Assembly: GCF_029945535.1 (NCBI RefSeq) | Contig: NZ_JAQSCU010000010.1 | Coordinates: forward strand, 1 to 64,000 | Source of the DNA: Methylotenera sp. | Lineage (GTDB): Bacteria; Pseudomonadota; Gammaproteobacteria; Burkholderiales; Methylophilaceae | Direction: 5' to 3' | DNA: 64,000 nt | In this document: positions 1-8,358 of the stretch, in pieces | How the letters are laid out: each line of letters begins with the position of its first letter | How positions within the stretch are numbered: position 1 is the first letter of the stretch | Made by a program: the position numbers and the translations under genes | Notes under the pieces: generated by a model | What the model was told of the DNA's origin: nothing | The model's database searches: none | The model's input: the letters and a program-made list of their open reading frames with translations, nothing else

Positions 1-98
1 GTCAGCTTTATATGGCTGCCTTTGTCTAGGAATACCCGCACATTTCTTGGGTAGATAAATACGTTCTCGCCTTGGGTAAGGTTGAGTTCTCGGAAGTG
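1..98 (-). pseudogene. Possible 3' remnant of a CysA-like ABC transporter ATPase (partial)
   Basis: Directly after the stop of the Crp/Fnr gene, in the same minus-strand frame, a second stop (TAG, 99-101) is followed by an open frame to the window edge. It contains ELNLTQGENVFIYPRNVRVF, which resembles the C-terminal TOBE-like end of sulfate ABC transporter ATPases. There is no ATG and no room for the ATPase domain, so if the resemblance is real this is a decayed 3' fragment. The call rests on remembered family resemblance over about 30 residues and could be wrong; the rest lies outside the window. Confidence 0.25.
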
Positions 99-101
99 CT
101 A

Positions 102-770
102 TTAAGAGTTTGCTAACTTTTCTAAAGTGCTGCGATCGATGATTTCTACCTGCCCTCGACCTAATGATACAGCTCCTTTTTGTTCGAGTCGCTTTAATTG
201 TCGGCTAACTACCTCGCGTGCCGTACCAAGCTCATCTGCAATTTGTTGATGAGTGCGTGTTATTTGTGATGATTTGGCATCAAGTAACACTTTTGCTAAT
301 CTTGCATCTAAGCTGTGGAATGCCACCTCATCTAATAATACGATGAGGTCAGTTATCAATGCGCCATAATTTGTCATAACAAATTTTCTGAAAACTGCGG
401 AGTCGATCATTAACTGATGGAATGCTGCGGCAGGAATGAGTGCATCACGAATCGATTCTTCCACTATGGTCGAGGCTGGATAGTCACTATTGCCTAACAG
501 GCAGGTCGTAGTGATAACGCATGTTTCTCCCGCACCTACCCTGTAAAGTAGAATTTCACGTCCGCCTGTCGACATTTTGTATACACGAGATTTACCCTCT
601 AAGCGCATCACATAAGCCCCGCATGGTGTCCCCTCACGATAGCCAATAGTGCCAATCGGTGCTTCGACAATACGCACATACTTTGCAAGTAAATCTTTGG
701 CAAGTAGATCTAAACCACTAAGCTCTGGAAATAAAGCTAACCAAGATAGGTTGTCATAAGTACTTTGCAT
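102..770 (-). CDS. Crp/Fnr-family transcriptional regulator
   Basis: A 222-residue protein with the normal Crp/Fnr plan: an N-terminal cyclic-nucleotide-binding-like beta barrel (about 20-135, with GGREILLYRVGAGE) and a C-terminal winged helix (about 165-210) whose recognition part reads QIADELGTAREVVSRQLKRL. The N-terminal cysteine cluster of true FNR is missing; the cysteines lie near 50, 84 and 91 inside the sensor domain, so oxygen sensing through an FNR cluster is unlikely. The ligand is unknown. The gene stands alone, followed by a possible cysA-like remnant and preceded by a short gap to the aminopeptidase gene on the same strand, so it may be read with that gene or from its own promoter in the 71-base gap. 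Confidence 0.85.
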   Translation of the reverse strand: MQSTYDNLSWLALFPELSGLDLLAKDLLAKYVRIVEAPIGTIGYREGTPCGAYVMRLEGKSRVYKMSTGGREILLYRVGAGETCVITTTCLLGNSDYPASTIVEESIRDALIPAAAFHQLMIDSAVFRKFVMTNYGALITDLIVLLDEVAFHSLDARLAKVLLDAKSSQITRTHQQIADELGTAREVVSRQLKRLEQKGAVSLGRGQVEIIDRSTLEKLANS

Positions 771-841
771 TATGTAATCTTTCTAGAAACATCATGTTAA
801 TAGGGTAGCTCAACAGTTCAAAAATCTATCGTATTATCAGC

Positions 842-2317
842 TTAATTAGAGCTGATTAAGATTTTAATGAGAGCTAAGCCAAAACCAACGCCAAAACCAG
901 TTGTGTCGCTGCTTACTGCGCCTAGTCCGCCTTCATTGCTTGCGGAGGACAAGTCAGTATGCAGCCAAGCCAAGTCATTCTCTATAAATCTTCCTAAAAA
1001 GCGTGCTGCATGAATATGATCCGCATCGCCATCGATTGTGCATTGCAAGATGTCTGCAATATCGCTATCCAAGTCAGTTTCATAATCGTCATCATACGGG
1101 AAAGCGACAATGCGCTCACCAGAATCCTTGCCAGCCTGAACAGCTTCGTTAGCTAGATCAGCGCGATTGGCAATAATGCCACTCATGCGGGTGCCAAGTG
1201 CCGATATCATAGTACCTGTCAGTGTGGCGAAATCAATAATAGCATCTGGAAGCTGACCATTCTCATTAACGCGACTCGCTAACGTCAACGTGTCAGCCAA
1301 CACCATACGGCCTTCAGCATCAGTATGAACGATTTCTATAGTCATACCGTTAAGCGCAGTCACTACATCATTTTGCTTGTAAGACAGCGGGCCAATATGG
1401 TTTTGTGAGATAGCTAGCCAGCAGTCAAGCCTCACTGGCAGTTGCAGCTGTGTTGCGGCAAGTAAGATACCTAACGCTACTGCACTGCCATTCATGTCTT
1501 CATGCATGCCTTGCATATATTTTGCTGGTTTTAAATTGTGCCCACCTGTGTCAAAACAGATACCTTTACCCACTAGAGCAATACTCTTTTTAGCATCTTT
1601 TGGTAGATAGGTTAAATGCACAATAGCTGCATCTTGAGGGCTACTGCCCTGACCAACGGAGTAGAATGCGCCAGCACCCATTTCTTTAAGCTTTGGCATA
1701 TTAAACTCTTCATGCATCCAATCAAGCTCTTTCGCTAATGCAGCTACTTTTTCGCGGTATATTGTAGGAGTGAGTTCATTTGGAGGCGTAATCGTGAGTT
1801 GACGGCATAGCGTGTTACCAGCTACACGAGCATTCACGTAAGCGTAATCATGTTGGGCTGCATAACCGTGTATGCTGATTTTTTCTAAAGCTTTAAACTT
1901 GTCATCTTTTTTTCGATTGGGTAGTTTAGCGGCATTGACCGTTGCTACATAGTAAGCAGCGCAAGCATTTGATGCACGTATAGCCTCATTGCCAAAAACG
2001 AAAATGGCAAGTTCTGAAGGTTGTTCATCTAATAATGGCGCTATTGCTTTGCGAAGCAAGGTATGGCGTTGAAACGTATTCAATTTTTCTTCTAAAACTA
2101 CAAAACTTGCTATACCACCAGTTGGCAAGTCTGTCGTTAATGGCGTTTTGTATAAATCTTTGTACTCGCTGTGGGTGCGCTTAAGTTTTGTATGCAATAT
2201 TTCGCTATAAGGAATATTTTCAGTTTCATTTTCAGTTAGGATGAAAAGCATGTGTTTATACGAAGTTAGTGTATTTTCACTACCAATTTCCTGAAATTGA
2301 GTTAACTTTAGTGACAT
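842..2317 (-). CDS. M17 family leucyl aminopeptidase
   Basis: A cytosolic dinuclear-metal exopeptidase that removes N-terminal residues from peptides. The 491-residue protein has an N-terminal M17 domain and the catalytic C-terminal half. The metal-site blocks are visible: VGKGICFDTGG (Lys and Asp ligands), MHEDMNG (Asp) and HTDAEGRM (Asp and Glu; the family usually has NTDAEGR). Length and motif order fit PepA/PepB-type enzymes. The His in place of Asn before TDAEG and the NLKP block show it is not the most typical PepA, so I give no symbol. It is a single gene, divergent from aceE across 249 bases. Confidence 0.9.
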   Translation of the reverse strand: MSLKLTQFQEIGSENTLTSYKHMLFILTENETENIPYSEILHTKLKRTHSEYKDLYKTPLTTDLPTGGIASFVVLEEKLNTFQRHTLLRKAIAPLLDEQPSELAIFVFGNEAIRASNACAAYYVATVNAAKLPNRKKDDKFKALEKISIHGYAAQHDYAYVNARVAGNTLCRQLTITPPNELTPTIYREKVAALAKELDWMHEEFNMPKLKEMGAGAFYSVGQGSSPQDAAIVHLTYLPKDAKKSIALVGKGICFDTGGHNLKPAKYMQGMHEDMNGSAVALGILLAATQLQLPVRLDCWLAISQNHIGPLSYKQNDVVTALNGMTIEIVHTDAEGRMVLADTLTLASRVNENGQLPDAIIDFATLTGTMISALGTRMSGIIANRADLANEAVQAGKDSGERIVAFPYDDDYETDLDSDIADILQCTIDGDADHIHAARFLGRFIENDLAWLHTDLSSASNEGGLGAVSSDTTGFGVGFGLALIKILISSN

Positions 2318-2505
2318 TTATTTTTCTCTAACTCTCATATGATATGTAAGACAATTGTAGCGAATGTCAATATTTCACGGGCTATTCAGCACGGTTTAAC
2401 TTGACCAGAAAGCCTAAAAAAGCCACACTATAGCTTCAAAATTAATTTTTTTAAGGTAAGTTCGTCGTTTAGAACAATCTAATCACGTTTAGTTGCTGTA
2501 GCGTT

Positions 2506-2534
2506 TTGTATTTTTGTTTTCTACAAATTATACG
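2506..2534 (+). promoter_or_regulatory. Candidate sigma70 promoter for aceE
   Basis: TTGTAT (2506-2511) and TATACG (2529-2534) are separated by 17 bases, about 30 bases upstream of the aceE start. This is the best sigma70-like pair I could see in the divergent gap. Pure pattern match. Confidence 0.3.
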
Positions 2535-2566
2535 CGCAGCAACCACAACACGGAGAAATCTCACGC

Positions 2567-5251
2567 ATGGCAACGAATCAAAACGCTACTATTCAAGACA
2601 AGGGCTTAACTGAAACTGACCCGCTAGAAACACAGGAATGGCTAGAAGCACTCACTGCCGTCATTGAAAACGAAGGTACAGAGCGCGCTCACTTTTTGCT
2701 TGAAGCAATGATTGATAAAGCGCGTCGCTCAGGCAGCAATTTACCCTATAAAGCAACAACCGCTTACGTTAATACCATCCCTACCCATTTGCAATCTAAA
2801 TTGCCAGGCGACCCGGAAATGGAACGCCGCGTACGTGCGCTAGTTCGTTGGAATGCGATTATGACCGTATTACGCGCGAACGAAAAGTCACCAGGTGTAG
2901 GCGGACATATTGCTAGCTTCCAGTCTGCGGCAACTTTATATGACACTGGTTTTAACTATTTCTTCCGTGCGCCAACTGAAAACTTTGGTGGAGACTGCGT
3001 CTACTTTCAAGGACACTCTTCACCAGGTGTGTACGCGCGAGCTTTCTTAGAGGGCCGCTTTACTGAAGAGCAAATGGATAACTTCCGCCAAGAGACAGCT
3101 GGCAATGGTTTATCCAGCTACCCGCATCCTTGGTTGATGCCGGACTTCTGGCAGTTTCCAACGGTTTCAATGGGTTTAGGCCCTTTGGCAGGTATTTATC
3201 AAGCGCGCTTTTTAAAATACATGCATAACCGCGGTATTGCAGATACTAGCGATCGTAAAGTTTGGGTGTTCTGTGGCGATGGTGAAATGGATGAGCCTGA
3301 ATCACAAGGTGCAATTTCACTCGCAGCGCGTGAAGGTTTAGATAATCTGATTTTTGTGATTAACTGTAACTTACAGCGTCTTGATGGCCCTGTGCGCGGC
3401 AATGGCAAAATCATTCAGGAGCTTGAGTCTAATTTCCGCGGTGCTGGCTGGAACGCACTGAAAGTGGTATGGGGTTCTTATTGGGATCCATTGCTAGCTA
3501 TGGATAAAGATGGTTTGCTGAAAAAACGCATGGAAGAGTGCGTGGATGGTGAATACCAGAACTTTAAGCAAAAAGGTGGCGCGTATACACGTGAGCATTT
3601 CTTTGGCAAATATCCTGAGCTTAAAGAAATGGTTGCGGCCATGTCAGATACGGATATTTGGCGCTTAAATCGCGGTGGTCATGATCCGCACAAAGTGTAT
3701 GCGGCTTATCATTCAGCGGTAAACCATAAAGGTCAACCTACTGTAATTCTAGCCAAAACTGTTAAAGGTTATGGCATGGGCGATGCGGGCGAAGGTCAAA
3801 ATACGACTCACCAACAAAAAAGCATGGATATTGAGTCACTCAAAAAATTCCGTGACCGCTTCGATTTGCAATTAACGGATGAGCAAGTTGAAAACCTATC
3901 ATTCTATAAACCAGCGGATGATAGCCCGGAAATGCAATACCTTGCTGAGCGTCGTAATGCGATGGGCGGTTTTGTACCACAACGTCGTCGCAAAGGTAAC
4001 GAGCTTAAAGTACCTGAACTTTCTGCCTTTGAGAACATGCTAGCTGCGACAGGTGAACGTGAAATTTCAACGACTATGGCGTTCGTGCGTATTCTTTCAA
4101 CCTTGGTGCGAGATAAAGAAATCGGCAAGTATGTCGTGCCTATCGTGCCAGATGAAGCACGTACTTTCGGTATGGAAGGTATGTTCCGTCAATTAGGTAT
4201 TTACTCTTCTGTTGGTCAGTTGTACGAACCACAAGATTCTGACCAAGTGATGTACTACAAAGAATCAAAAACTGGTCAGATTTTAGAAGAAGGTATTAAC
4301 GAAGCGGGCTCATTCGCAAGCTGGTTAGCAGCAGCAACGTCATACAGTGTCACTGGCACGCAAATGATTCCGTTCTATATTTACTACTCAATGTTTGGCT
4401 TCCAACGTATTGGCGACTTTGCATGGGCGGCTGGTGATAGCCGCGCGCGTGGTTTCTTGTTAGGGGCTACTGCAGGACGTACAACATTGAATGGCGAAGG
4501 TTTGCAGCACGAAGATGGTCATAGCCACTTGATGTCAGCAACGATTCCAAACTGTATATCTTACGACCCAACATTTGCGTATGAGTTAGCTGTGATTATT
4601 CAAGAAGGTTTGCGTCGCATGGTGCAAAATCAAGAAGATGTGTATTACTACATCACCTTGATGAATGAAAACTACACGCATCCTGAAATGCCAAAAGACT
4701 CTGCTGAAGGTATCTTAAAAGGTATGTACAGCTTTAGTAAGTCAAAAGCTAAGGGTCCTAAGGTGCAATTGATGGGTTCTGGCGTGATTCTGCGCGAAGT
4801 CATTGCAGCGGGTGAGTTGCTAGAAAAAGACTGGGGCGTTTCATCTGATGTTTGGAGCGTGACTAGCTTTACCGAGTTGCGTCGTGAAGGCATTGATGCA
4901 GAACGCCAAAACATGTTGAATCCAGAAGCCAAGCCAAGACTTAGCTATGTAGCTCAGTGTTTACAAAAGGCTGAAGGACCAGTGATTGCTTCAACTGACT
5001 ATATGCGCTCATTTGCAGATCAAATTCAAAACTTTGTACCGCAACGATTTGTGGCATTAGGTACCGATGGCTATGGCCGTTCAGATAGTCGCGAAGCATT
5101 ACGTAGCTTCTTTGAAGTTGATAGATATTACGTAGTGTTAGCTGCGCTTAAAGCGCTGGCAGATGATGGTAAATTGCCTGCAAGCAAAGCGGCTGAAGCG
5201 ATTAAAAAATACAAGTTAGATGCTACTAAGCCTAACCCAACAACAATTTAA
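2567..5251 (+). CDS. aceE: Pyruvate dehydrogenase E1 component, homodimeric type
   Basis: Thiamine-diphosphate enzyme that decarboxylates pyruvate and reductively acetylates the lipoyl groups of E2, making acetyl-CoA. At 894 residues it has the usual length of the homodimeric E1 of proteobacteria. The ThDP/Mg motif GDGEMDEPE starts near residue 236 and ends with the conserved Asn of FVINCNLQRLDGPVRGN. A GGAG ribosome site precedes the ATG. aceF follows after 12 bases, so the two are co-transcribed. lpdA (E3), normally next, is displaced to 18079. In a methylotroph this step links pyruvate, including that from the methylcitrate cycle further along, to acetyl-CoA. Confidence 0.97.
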   Translation: MATNQNATIQDKGLTETDPLETQEWLEALTAVIENEGTERAHFLLEAMIDKARRSGSNLPYKATTAYVNTIPTHLQSKLPGDPEMERRVRALVRWNAIMTVLRANEKSPGVGGHIASFQSAATLYDTGFNYFFRAPTENFGGDCVYFQGHSSPGVYARAFLEGRFTEEQMDNFRQETAGNGLSSYPHPWLMPDFWQFPTVSMGLGPLAGIYQARFLKYMHNRGIADTSDRKVWVFCGDGEMDEPESQGAISLAAREGLDNLIFVINCNLQRLDGPVRGNGKIIQELESNFRGAGWNALKVVWGSYWDPLLAMDKDGLLKKRMEECVDGEYQNFKQKGGAYTREHFFGKYPELKEMVAAMSDTDIWRLNRGGHDPHKVYAAYHSAVNHKGQPTVILAKTVKGYGMGDAGEGQNTTHQQKSMDIESLKKFRDRFDLQLTDEQVENLSFYKPADDSPEMQYLAERRNAMGGFVPQRRRKGNELKVPELSAFENMLAATGEREISTTMAFVRILSTLVRDKEIGKYVVPIVPDEARTFGMEGMFRQLGIYSSVGQLYEPQDSDQVMYYKESKTGQILEEGINEAGSFASWLAAATSYSVTGTQMIPFYIYYSMFGFQRIGDFAWAAGDSRARGFLLGATAGRTTLNGEGLQHEDGHSHLMSATIPNCISYDPTFAYELAVIIQEGLRRMVQNQEDVYYYITLMNENYTHPEMPKDSAEGILKGMYSFSKSKAKGPKVQLMGSGVILREVIAAGELLEKDWGVSSDVWSVTSFTELRREGIDAERQNMLNPEAKPRLSYVAQCLQKAEGPVIASTDYMRSFADQIQNFVPQRFVALGTDGYGRSDSREALRSFFEVDRYYVVLAALKALADDGKLPASKAAEAIKKYKLDATKPNPTTI

Positions 5252-5263
5252 GGATACGAAGAC

Positions 5264-6601
5264 ATGGCAATTCAAGACATACTTGTCCCCGATATCGGCA
5301 ATTTTGATAGTGTTGATGTTATTGAAGTATTAGTTAAAGCTGGCGACACTGTTGCTAAAGAAGACTCACTCATGACGGTTGAGTCTGATAAGGCTTCTAT
5401 GGATATTCCTTCACCATACTCTGGTGTTGTCAAAGAAGTAAAGGTAAAGGTTGGCGACAAAGCCTCACAAGGCAGTTTGATTTTAACAATGGACGTGAGC
5501 AACTCAGCAGCGCCAGTTGTAGAAGTGAAAGCTACAGCACCGCAACCAACTGCTGAAAAGCCAGTTGCTGCTGCAGTGGCAATTCCAGAGCCTAGCCGTC
5601 CAGCGCCAGAGCCACCAAAAACCATTGCACCATCTCAACAGCCTGTACCAGTTGGTGCTAGCGCAGTCGTAGATGCAGGCAAGCTATCGCATGCTAGCCC
5701 ATCAGTACGTAAGTTTGCACGTGAGTTAGGTGTTAATTTAGCTTTTGTAAAAGGTAGTGCGCCTAAAAACCGTATTGTACAAGCCGATGTTCAGTCTTAT
5801 GTAAAGGGCGAATTGGCTAAACCGCGTACAGAGAACATGGGCGCAGGCGTCAGCGGCTTTGCTGCTTTACCTATGCCAGTGATTGATTTCAGCCAATTTG
5901 GTGCTATTGAGAACAAACCACTTTCACGCATTAAAAAACTATCAGGTGCAAATTTACATCGTAACTGGGTAACGGCTCCGCATGTAACGCAATTTGATGA
6001 AGCTGATATTACTGACTTGGAAGACTTTAGAAAGTCTATGCAAGCCGATGCTGAGAAACGTGGCGTTAAACTCACTATGTTGGCATTTTTGATTAAAGCT
6101 TCTGTGAATGCGCTTAAAGCTTACCCAAACTTTAACTCATCACTTTCACCTGATGGCGATAGCTTGATATTAAAAAACTATTTCAACATTGGCTTCGCCT
6201 GCGACACGCCAGATGGTTTGGTGGTGCCAGTAGTCAAAGATGTACAGCAAAAAGACGTACTGGATATTGCCCGTGATTTAGGCGAACTTTCAACCAAAGC
6301 GCGTGAACGCAAGCTTAAGGTAGAAGAAATGCAAGGTGGCTGCTTCACTATTTCAAGCTTAGGTGGTATTGGCGGTACGATGTTTACGCCTATCATTAAC
6401 TGCCCTGAAGTGGCGATTTTAGGTGTATCACGCTCAAGTATGCAGCCTGTATACGACCCTAAAACCAAAGCTTTTGAGCCACGTTTAATGTTGCCTATGT
6501 CGCTATCTTATGACCACCGTGTGGTAGATGGTGCTGATGGTGCTCGCTTTACTAGCCATATGCGCATGATGTTAAGCGATGTGCGTAGGTTGTTGCTTTA
6601 A
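5264..6601 (+). CDS. aceF: Pyruvate dehydrogenase E2, dihydrolipoamide acetyltransferase
   Basis: Core acetyltransferase of the pyruvate dehydrogenase complex. The 445-residue protein has one lipoyl domain (about 1-75, lipoyl Lys43 in [10 protein letters not shown]), an Ala/Pro-rich linker (about 85-135), a peripheral-subunit-binding domain (about 138-175, SPSVRKFARELGV) and the catalytic domain ending in DHRVVDG, with His418 and Asp422 as the expected active-site residues. Many proteobacterial E2 proteins carry two or three lipoyl domains; this one has a single domain, while lpdA at 18079 carries an almost identical extra one. It lies 12 bases after aceE and is followed by a strong terminator. 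Confidence 0.97.
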   Translation: MAIQDILVPDIGNFDSVDVIEVLVKAGDTVAKEDSLMTVESDKASMDIPSPYSGVVKEVKVKVGDKASQGSLILTMDVSNSAAPVVEVKATAPQPTAEKPVAAAVAIPEPSRPAPEPPKTIAPSQQPVPVGASAVVDAGKLSHASPSVRKFARELGVNLAFVKGSAPKNRIVQADVQSYVKGELAKPRTENMGAGVSGFAALPMPVIDFSQFGAIENKPLSRIKKLSGANLHRNWVTAPHVTQFDEADITDLEDFRKSMQADAEKRGVKLTMLAFLIKASVNALKAYPNFNSSLSPDGDSLILKNYFNIGFACDTPDGLVVPVVKDVQQKDVLDIARDLGELSTKARERKLKVEEMQGGCFTISSLGGIGGTMFTPIINCPEVAILGVSRSSMQPVYDPKTKAFEPRLMLPMSLSYDHRVVDGADGARFTSHMRMMLSDVRRLLL

Positions 6602-6616
6602 TAGATTTAAACATGT

Positions 6617-6646
6617 AAAAAGGGCGCAATTTGCGCCCTTTTTAAT
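6617..6646 (+). terminator. Rho-independent terminator of aceEF
   Basis: Arms AAAAAGGGCGC (6617-6627) and GCGCCCTTTTT (6633-6643) pair perfectly around a 5-base loop and run into a T-rich tail. It lies 16 bases after the aceF stop; its A/T flanks mean it could also serve the minus-strand gene converging from 6700. Confidence 0.92.
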
Positions 6647-6699
6647 TTATAGCATAATGTTAATTAGTATATGAAGCTTAAATTAAAATAGTTATAGAT

Positions 6700-7452
6700 T
6701 TAGCGTAAGCCACCTGTCACATGGAGTGTTTCACCTGTCACATAAGCTGCATCATTAGAGACTAAAAACGCCACTACTGATGCAATTTCATCTACCGTTC
6801 CAATGCGCTGCATAGGTGTTACTGACTCAATCCAATGACGCATATCACCTTCATGGAAGCCAGCAGTTACTACACCTTCAGTTGCAATCATGCCGGGGTT
6901 TACGGCATTAACGCGAATATTACGCCCCGCTAACTCTTTTGATAGCACCATCGTTATAGCGTCCACTGCTCCTTTGGTAGCTGTATATACGGCGCTGTTT
7001 GGTGGGGTAATGGTTGATACTCCCGAACTGATATTCACAATACTGCCGCCTTTTTCGCTAAATGCACGCACCGCTTCTTGTGAAACAAGTAGTAAGCCTA
7101 ATACGTTAAGGTTAAATTGCTTGTGGAAGTGTTCTGGTGTGATGGCATCAAGCGGACTAAACTCATACACGCCTGCGTTATTAACCAGAATATCAATCGC
7201 ACCCAGTGATACTTTGGTTTCATCGACGACACTTTTAATTTCTTCTGGATTTGAAAGATTGCCATACACGGCAATCGCTTTGCCGCCTTTGCTAACGATT
7301 TCTGTTACTACGCGGTCAGCACCTTCTTTGCTGCTGTTATAGTTGACGGCAACTAATGCACCTTCATCAGCCAACCGCAGGGCTATGGCGGCGCCAATCC
7401 CTTTAGATGCGCCAGTCACCAGTGCGACTTTACCTGCTAGTTTTTTAGACAT
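6700..7452 (-). CDS. SDR-family oxidoreductase
   Basis: A classical short-chain dehydrogenase/reductase of 250 residues, probably NADP(H)-dependent. It has the nucleotide-binding TGASKGIG, the NNAG block after ILV, the catalytic Ser in NISSG and the YTATK active-site Tyr/Lys, ending in the usual VTGETLHVTGG. I chose the ATG at 7452 (MSKKLAGKVALVTG) because GGAG lies 6 bases upstream and the domain begins here; the longer frame from 7539 would run through the dyad-rich intergenic region. It resembles 3-oxoacyl-ACP-reductase-like and glucose-dehydrogenase-like SDRs, but the substrate cannot be told. It is divergent from an arsR gene and is probably its target. Confidence 0.9.
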   Translation of the reverse strand: MSKKLAGKVALVTGASKGIGAAIALRLADEGALVAVNYNSSKEGADRVVTEIVSKGGKAIAVYGNLSNPEEIKSVVDETKVSLGAIDILVNNAGVYEFSPLDAITPEHFHKQFNLNVLGLLLVSQEAVRAFSEKGGSIVNISSGVSTITPPNSAVYTATKGAVDAITMVLSKELAGRNIRVNAVNPGMIATEGVVTAGFHEGDMRHWIESVTPMQRIGTVDEIASVVAFLVSNDAAYVTGETLHVTGGLR

Positions 7453-7520
7453 AATAATCTCCATTTCATTTGTATTTAAGTTTGAGTATCTAATTGCTAT
7501 ATTGTTGAATCTATTTTTGT

Positions 7521-7563
7521 GAATAAAATGTTTATTCAATAGTTCATTATTATCGAACTATTG
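7521..7563. promoter_or_regulatory. Two adjacent operator-like dyads between SDR and arsR
   Basis: Dyad 1: GAATAAA-ATG-TTTATTC (7521-7537). Dyad 2: CAATAGTTC (7537-7545), 9-base spacer, GAACTATTG (7555-7563). Both have perfect arms. Dyad 2 runs into the -35 box of the arsR promoter at 7561, as expected for an autorepressed ArsR operator also controlling the divergent SDR. Binding by the neighbouring ArsR protein is inferred. Confidence 0.65.
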
Positions 7564-7589
7564 TACTATGTCAACACTTACTGTATAAT
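7561..7589 (+). promoter_or_regulatory. arsR promoter, predicted leaderless start
   Basis: TTGTAC (7561-7566), 17-base spacer, perfect TATAAT (7584-7589). The only plausible start codon begins at 7596, six bases after the -10 box, and no Shine-Dalgarno sequence precedes it. Transcription would therefore start at or within a base or two of the ATG. Confidence 0.7.
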
Positions 7590-7595
7590 TCTTTT

Positions 7596-7910
7596 ATGGT
7601 TCAATTTGTTCATCCATTTACAGAAGACATTACTTTAGCAGGGCTGCTTGGTGCGCTTGCTGATCCAATGCGTCTACGCATTGTCAGTAGCATGCTTCAA
7701 AAAGATGGCTGCATGTCTTGCTCTGAGGCTGCACCTTGTCCCAATATGGCAAAATCCACGCTATCTCATCATTTCCGTATCTTGCGTGAAGCGGGCATTA
7801 TTCATACAGGTAAAGTAGGTGTGGAAAATCGTAATGTTTTACGTATTAACGATATCAATAGTCGTTTTCCTGGCTTGTTAGAACAAATTCTGAAATTTGG
7901 CGGAAATTAG
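7596..7910 (+). CDS. ArsR-family winged-helix repressor
   Basis: A 104-residue ArsR/SmtB-fold regulator. The start of the domain reads LLGALADPMRLRIV and the recognition helix lies in MAKSTLSHHFRILREAGII (51-69). Three cysteines (39, 42, 48) sit just before the recognition helix in GCMSCSEAAPC, a place where some family members bind metal or sense redox state, but the classic ELCVCDL box of arsenic sensors is not present. I therefore predict a thiol/redox or metal-responsive repressor of itself and the divergent SDR, not an arsenic-resistance regulator. Next Met is well inside the domain, so 7596 is the start. Confidence 0.88.
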   Translation: MVQFVHPFTEDITLAGLLGALADPMRLRIVSSMLQKDGCMSCSEAAPCPNMAKSTLSHHFRILREAGIIHTGKVGVENRNVLRINDINSRFPGLLEQILKFGGN

Positions 7911-8358
7911 TCACTGTTGCACTCTTGTTGTGCAAAAAGATAGTCTGTGCGCTGGCTTAAGTTTTATTTAATTGTTTCAAATATGTTATTTGAAGCATGT
8001 TTCTACAAAAAACTTTAAGTATGGCCAAACTTAATGAGCTAAAAATTTTGAGTAAACTTTATTTAATCTAACTAGCTCTTATCACTACACAACCAATCCC
8101 ATGGCTCCAAGCATGGCACTAAGTAAGCTCAACGCAGCTTTATAAAACAATAAAACCTCACGTAAAAATGCGCTTAATTCAACGATTAAATGCGCAATCC
8201 ATATATAGAATTACACTTTATTACATATTTTAATCAGTGACTTGGTATACAAATTGCTAAATAAAATCATGTAATACAAGTTAAGAAGTACTGTTAATTT
8301 AATTTTTAAAAGGTTTTTACTTAAATATGTAACATTCAACTTGATATTGGAGTCCATC
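7911..8358. other. Noncoding AT-rich stretch
   Basis: About 450 bases without a supported gene. It holds two imperfect hairpins: TTTCAAAT/ATTTGAAG (7975-7982 with 7988-7995) and TGCGC-TTAAT with ATTAA-A-TGCGCA (8169-8196). Neither has a following T-run, so neither is a clear terminator. The last part must carry the promoter and ribosome site of the protease gene. Nothing else is recognisable. Confidence 0.5.

Noticed and set aside
7453-7539. Longer N-terminus for the SDR
   Set aside because: The extension has low-complexity AT-rich codons, runs through an operator-like dyad and the internal ATG has a proper ribosome site and domain start.
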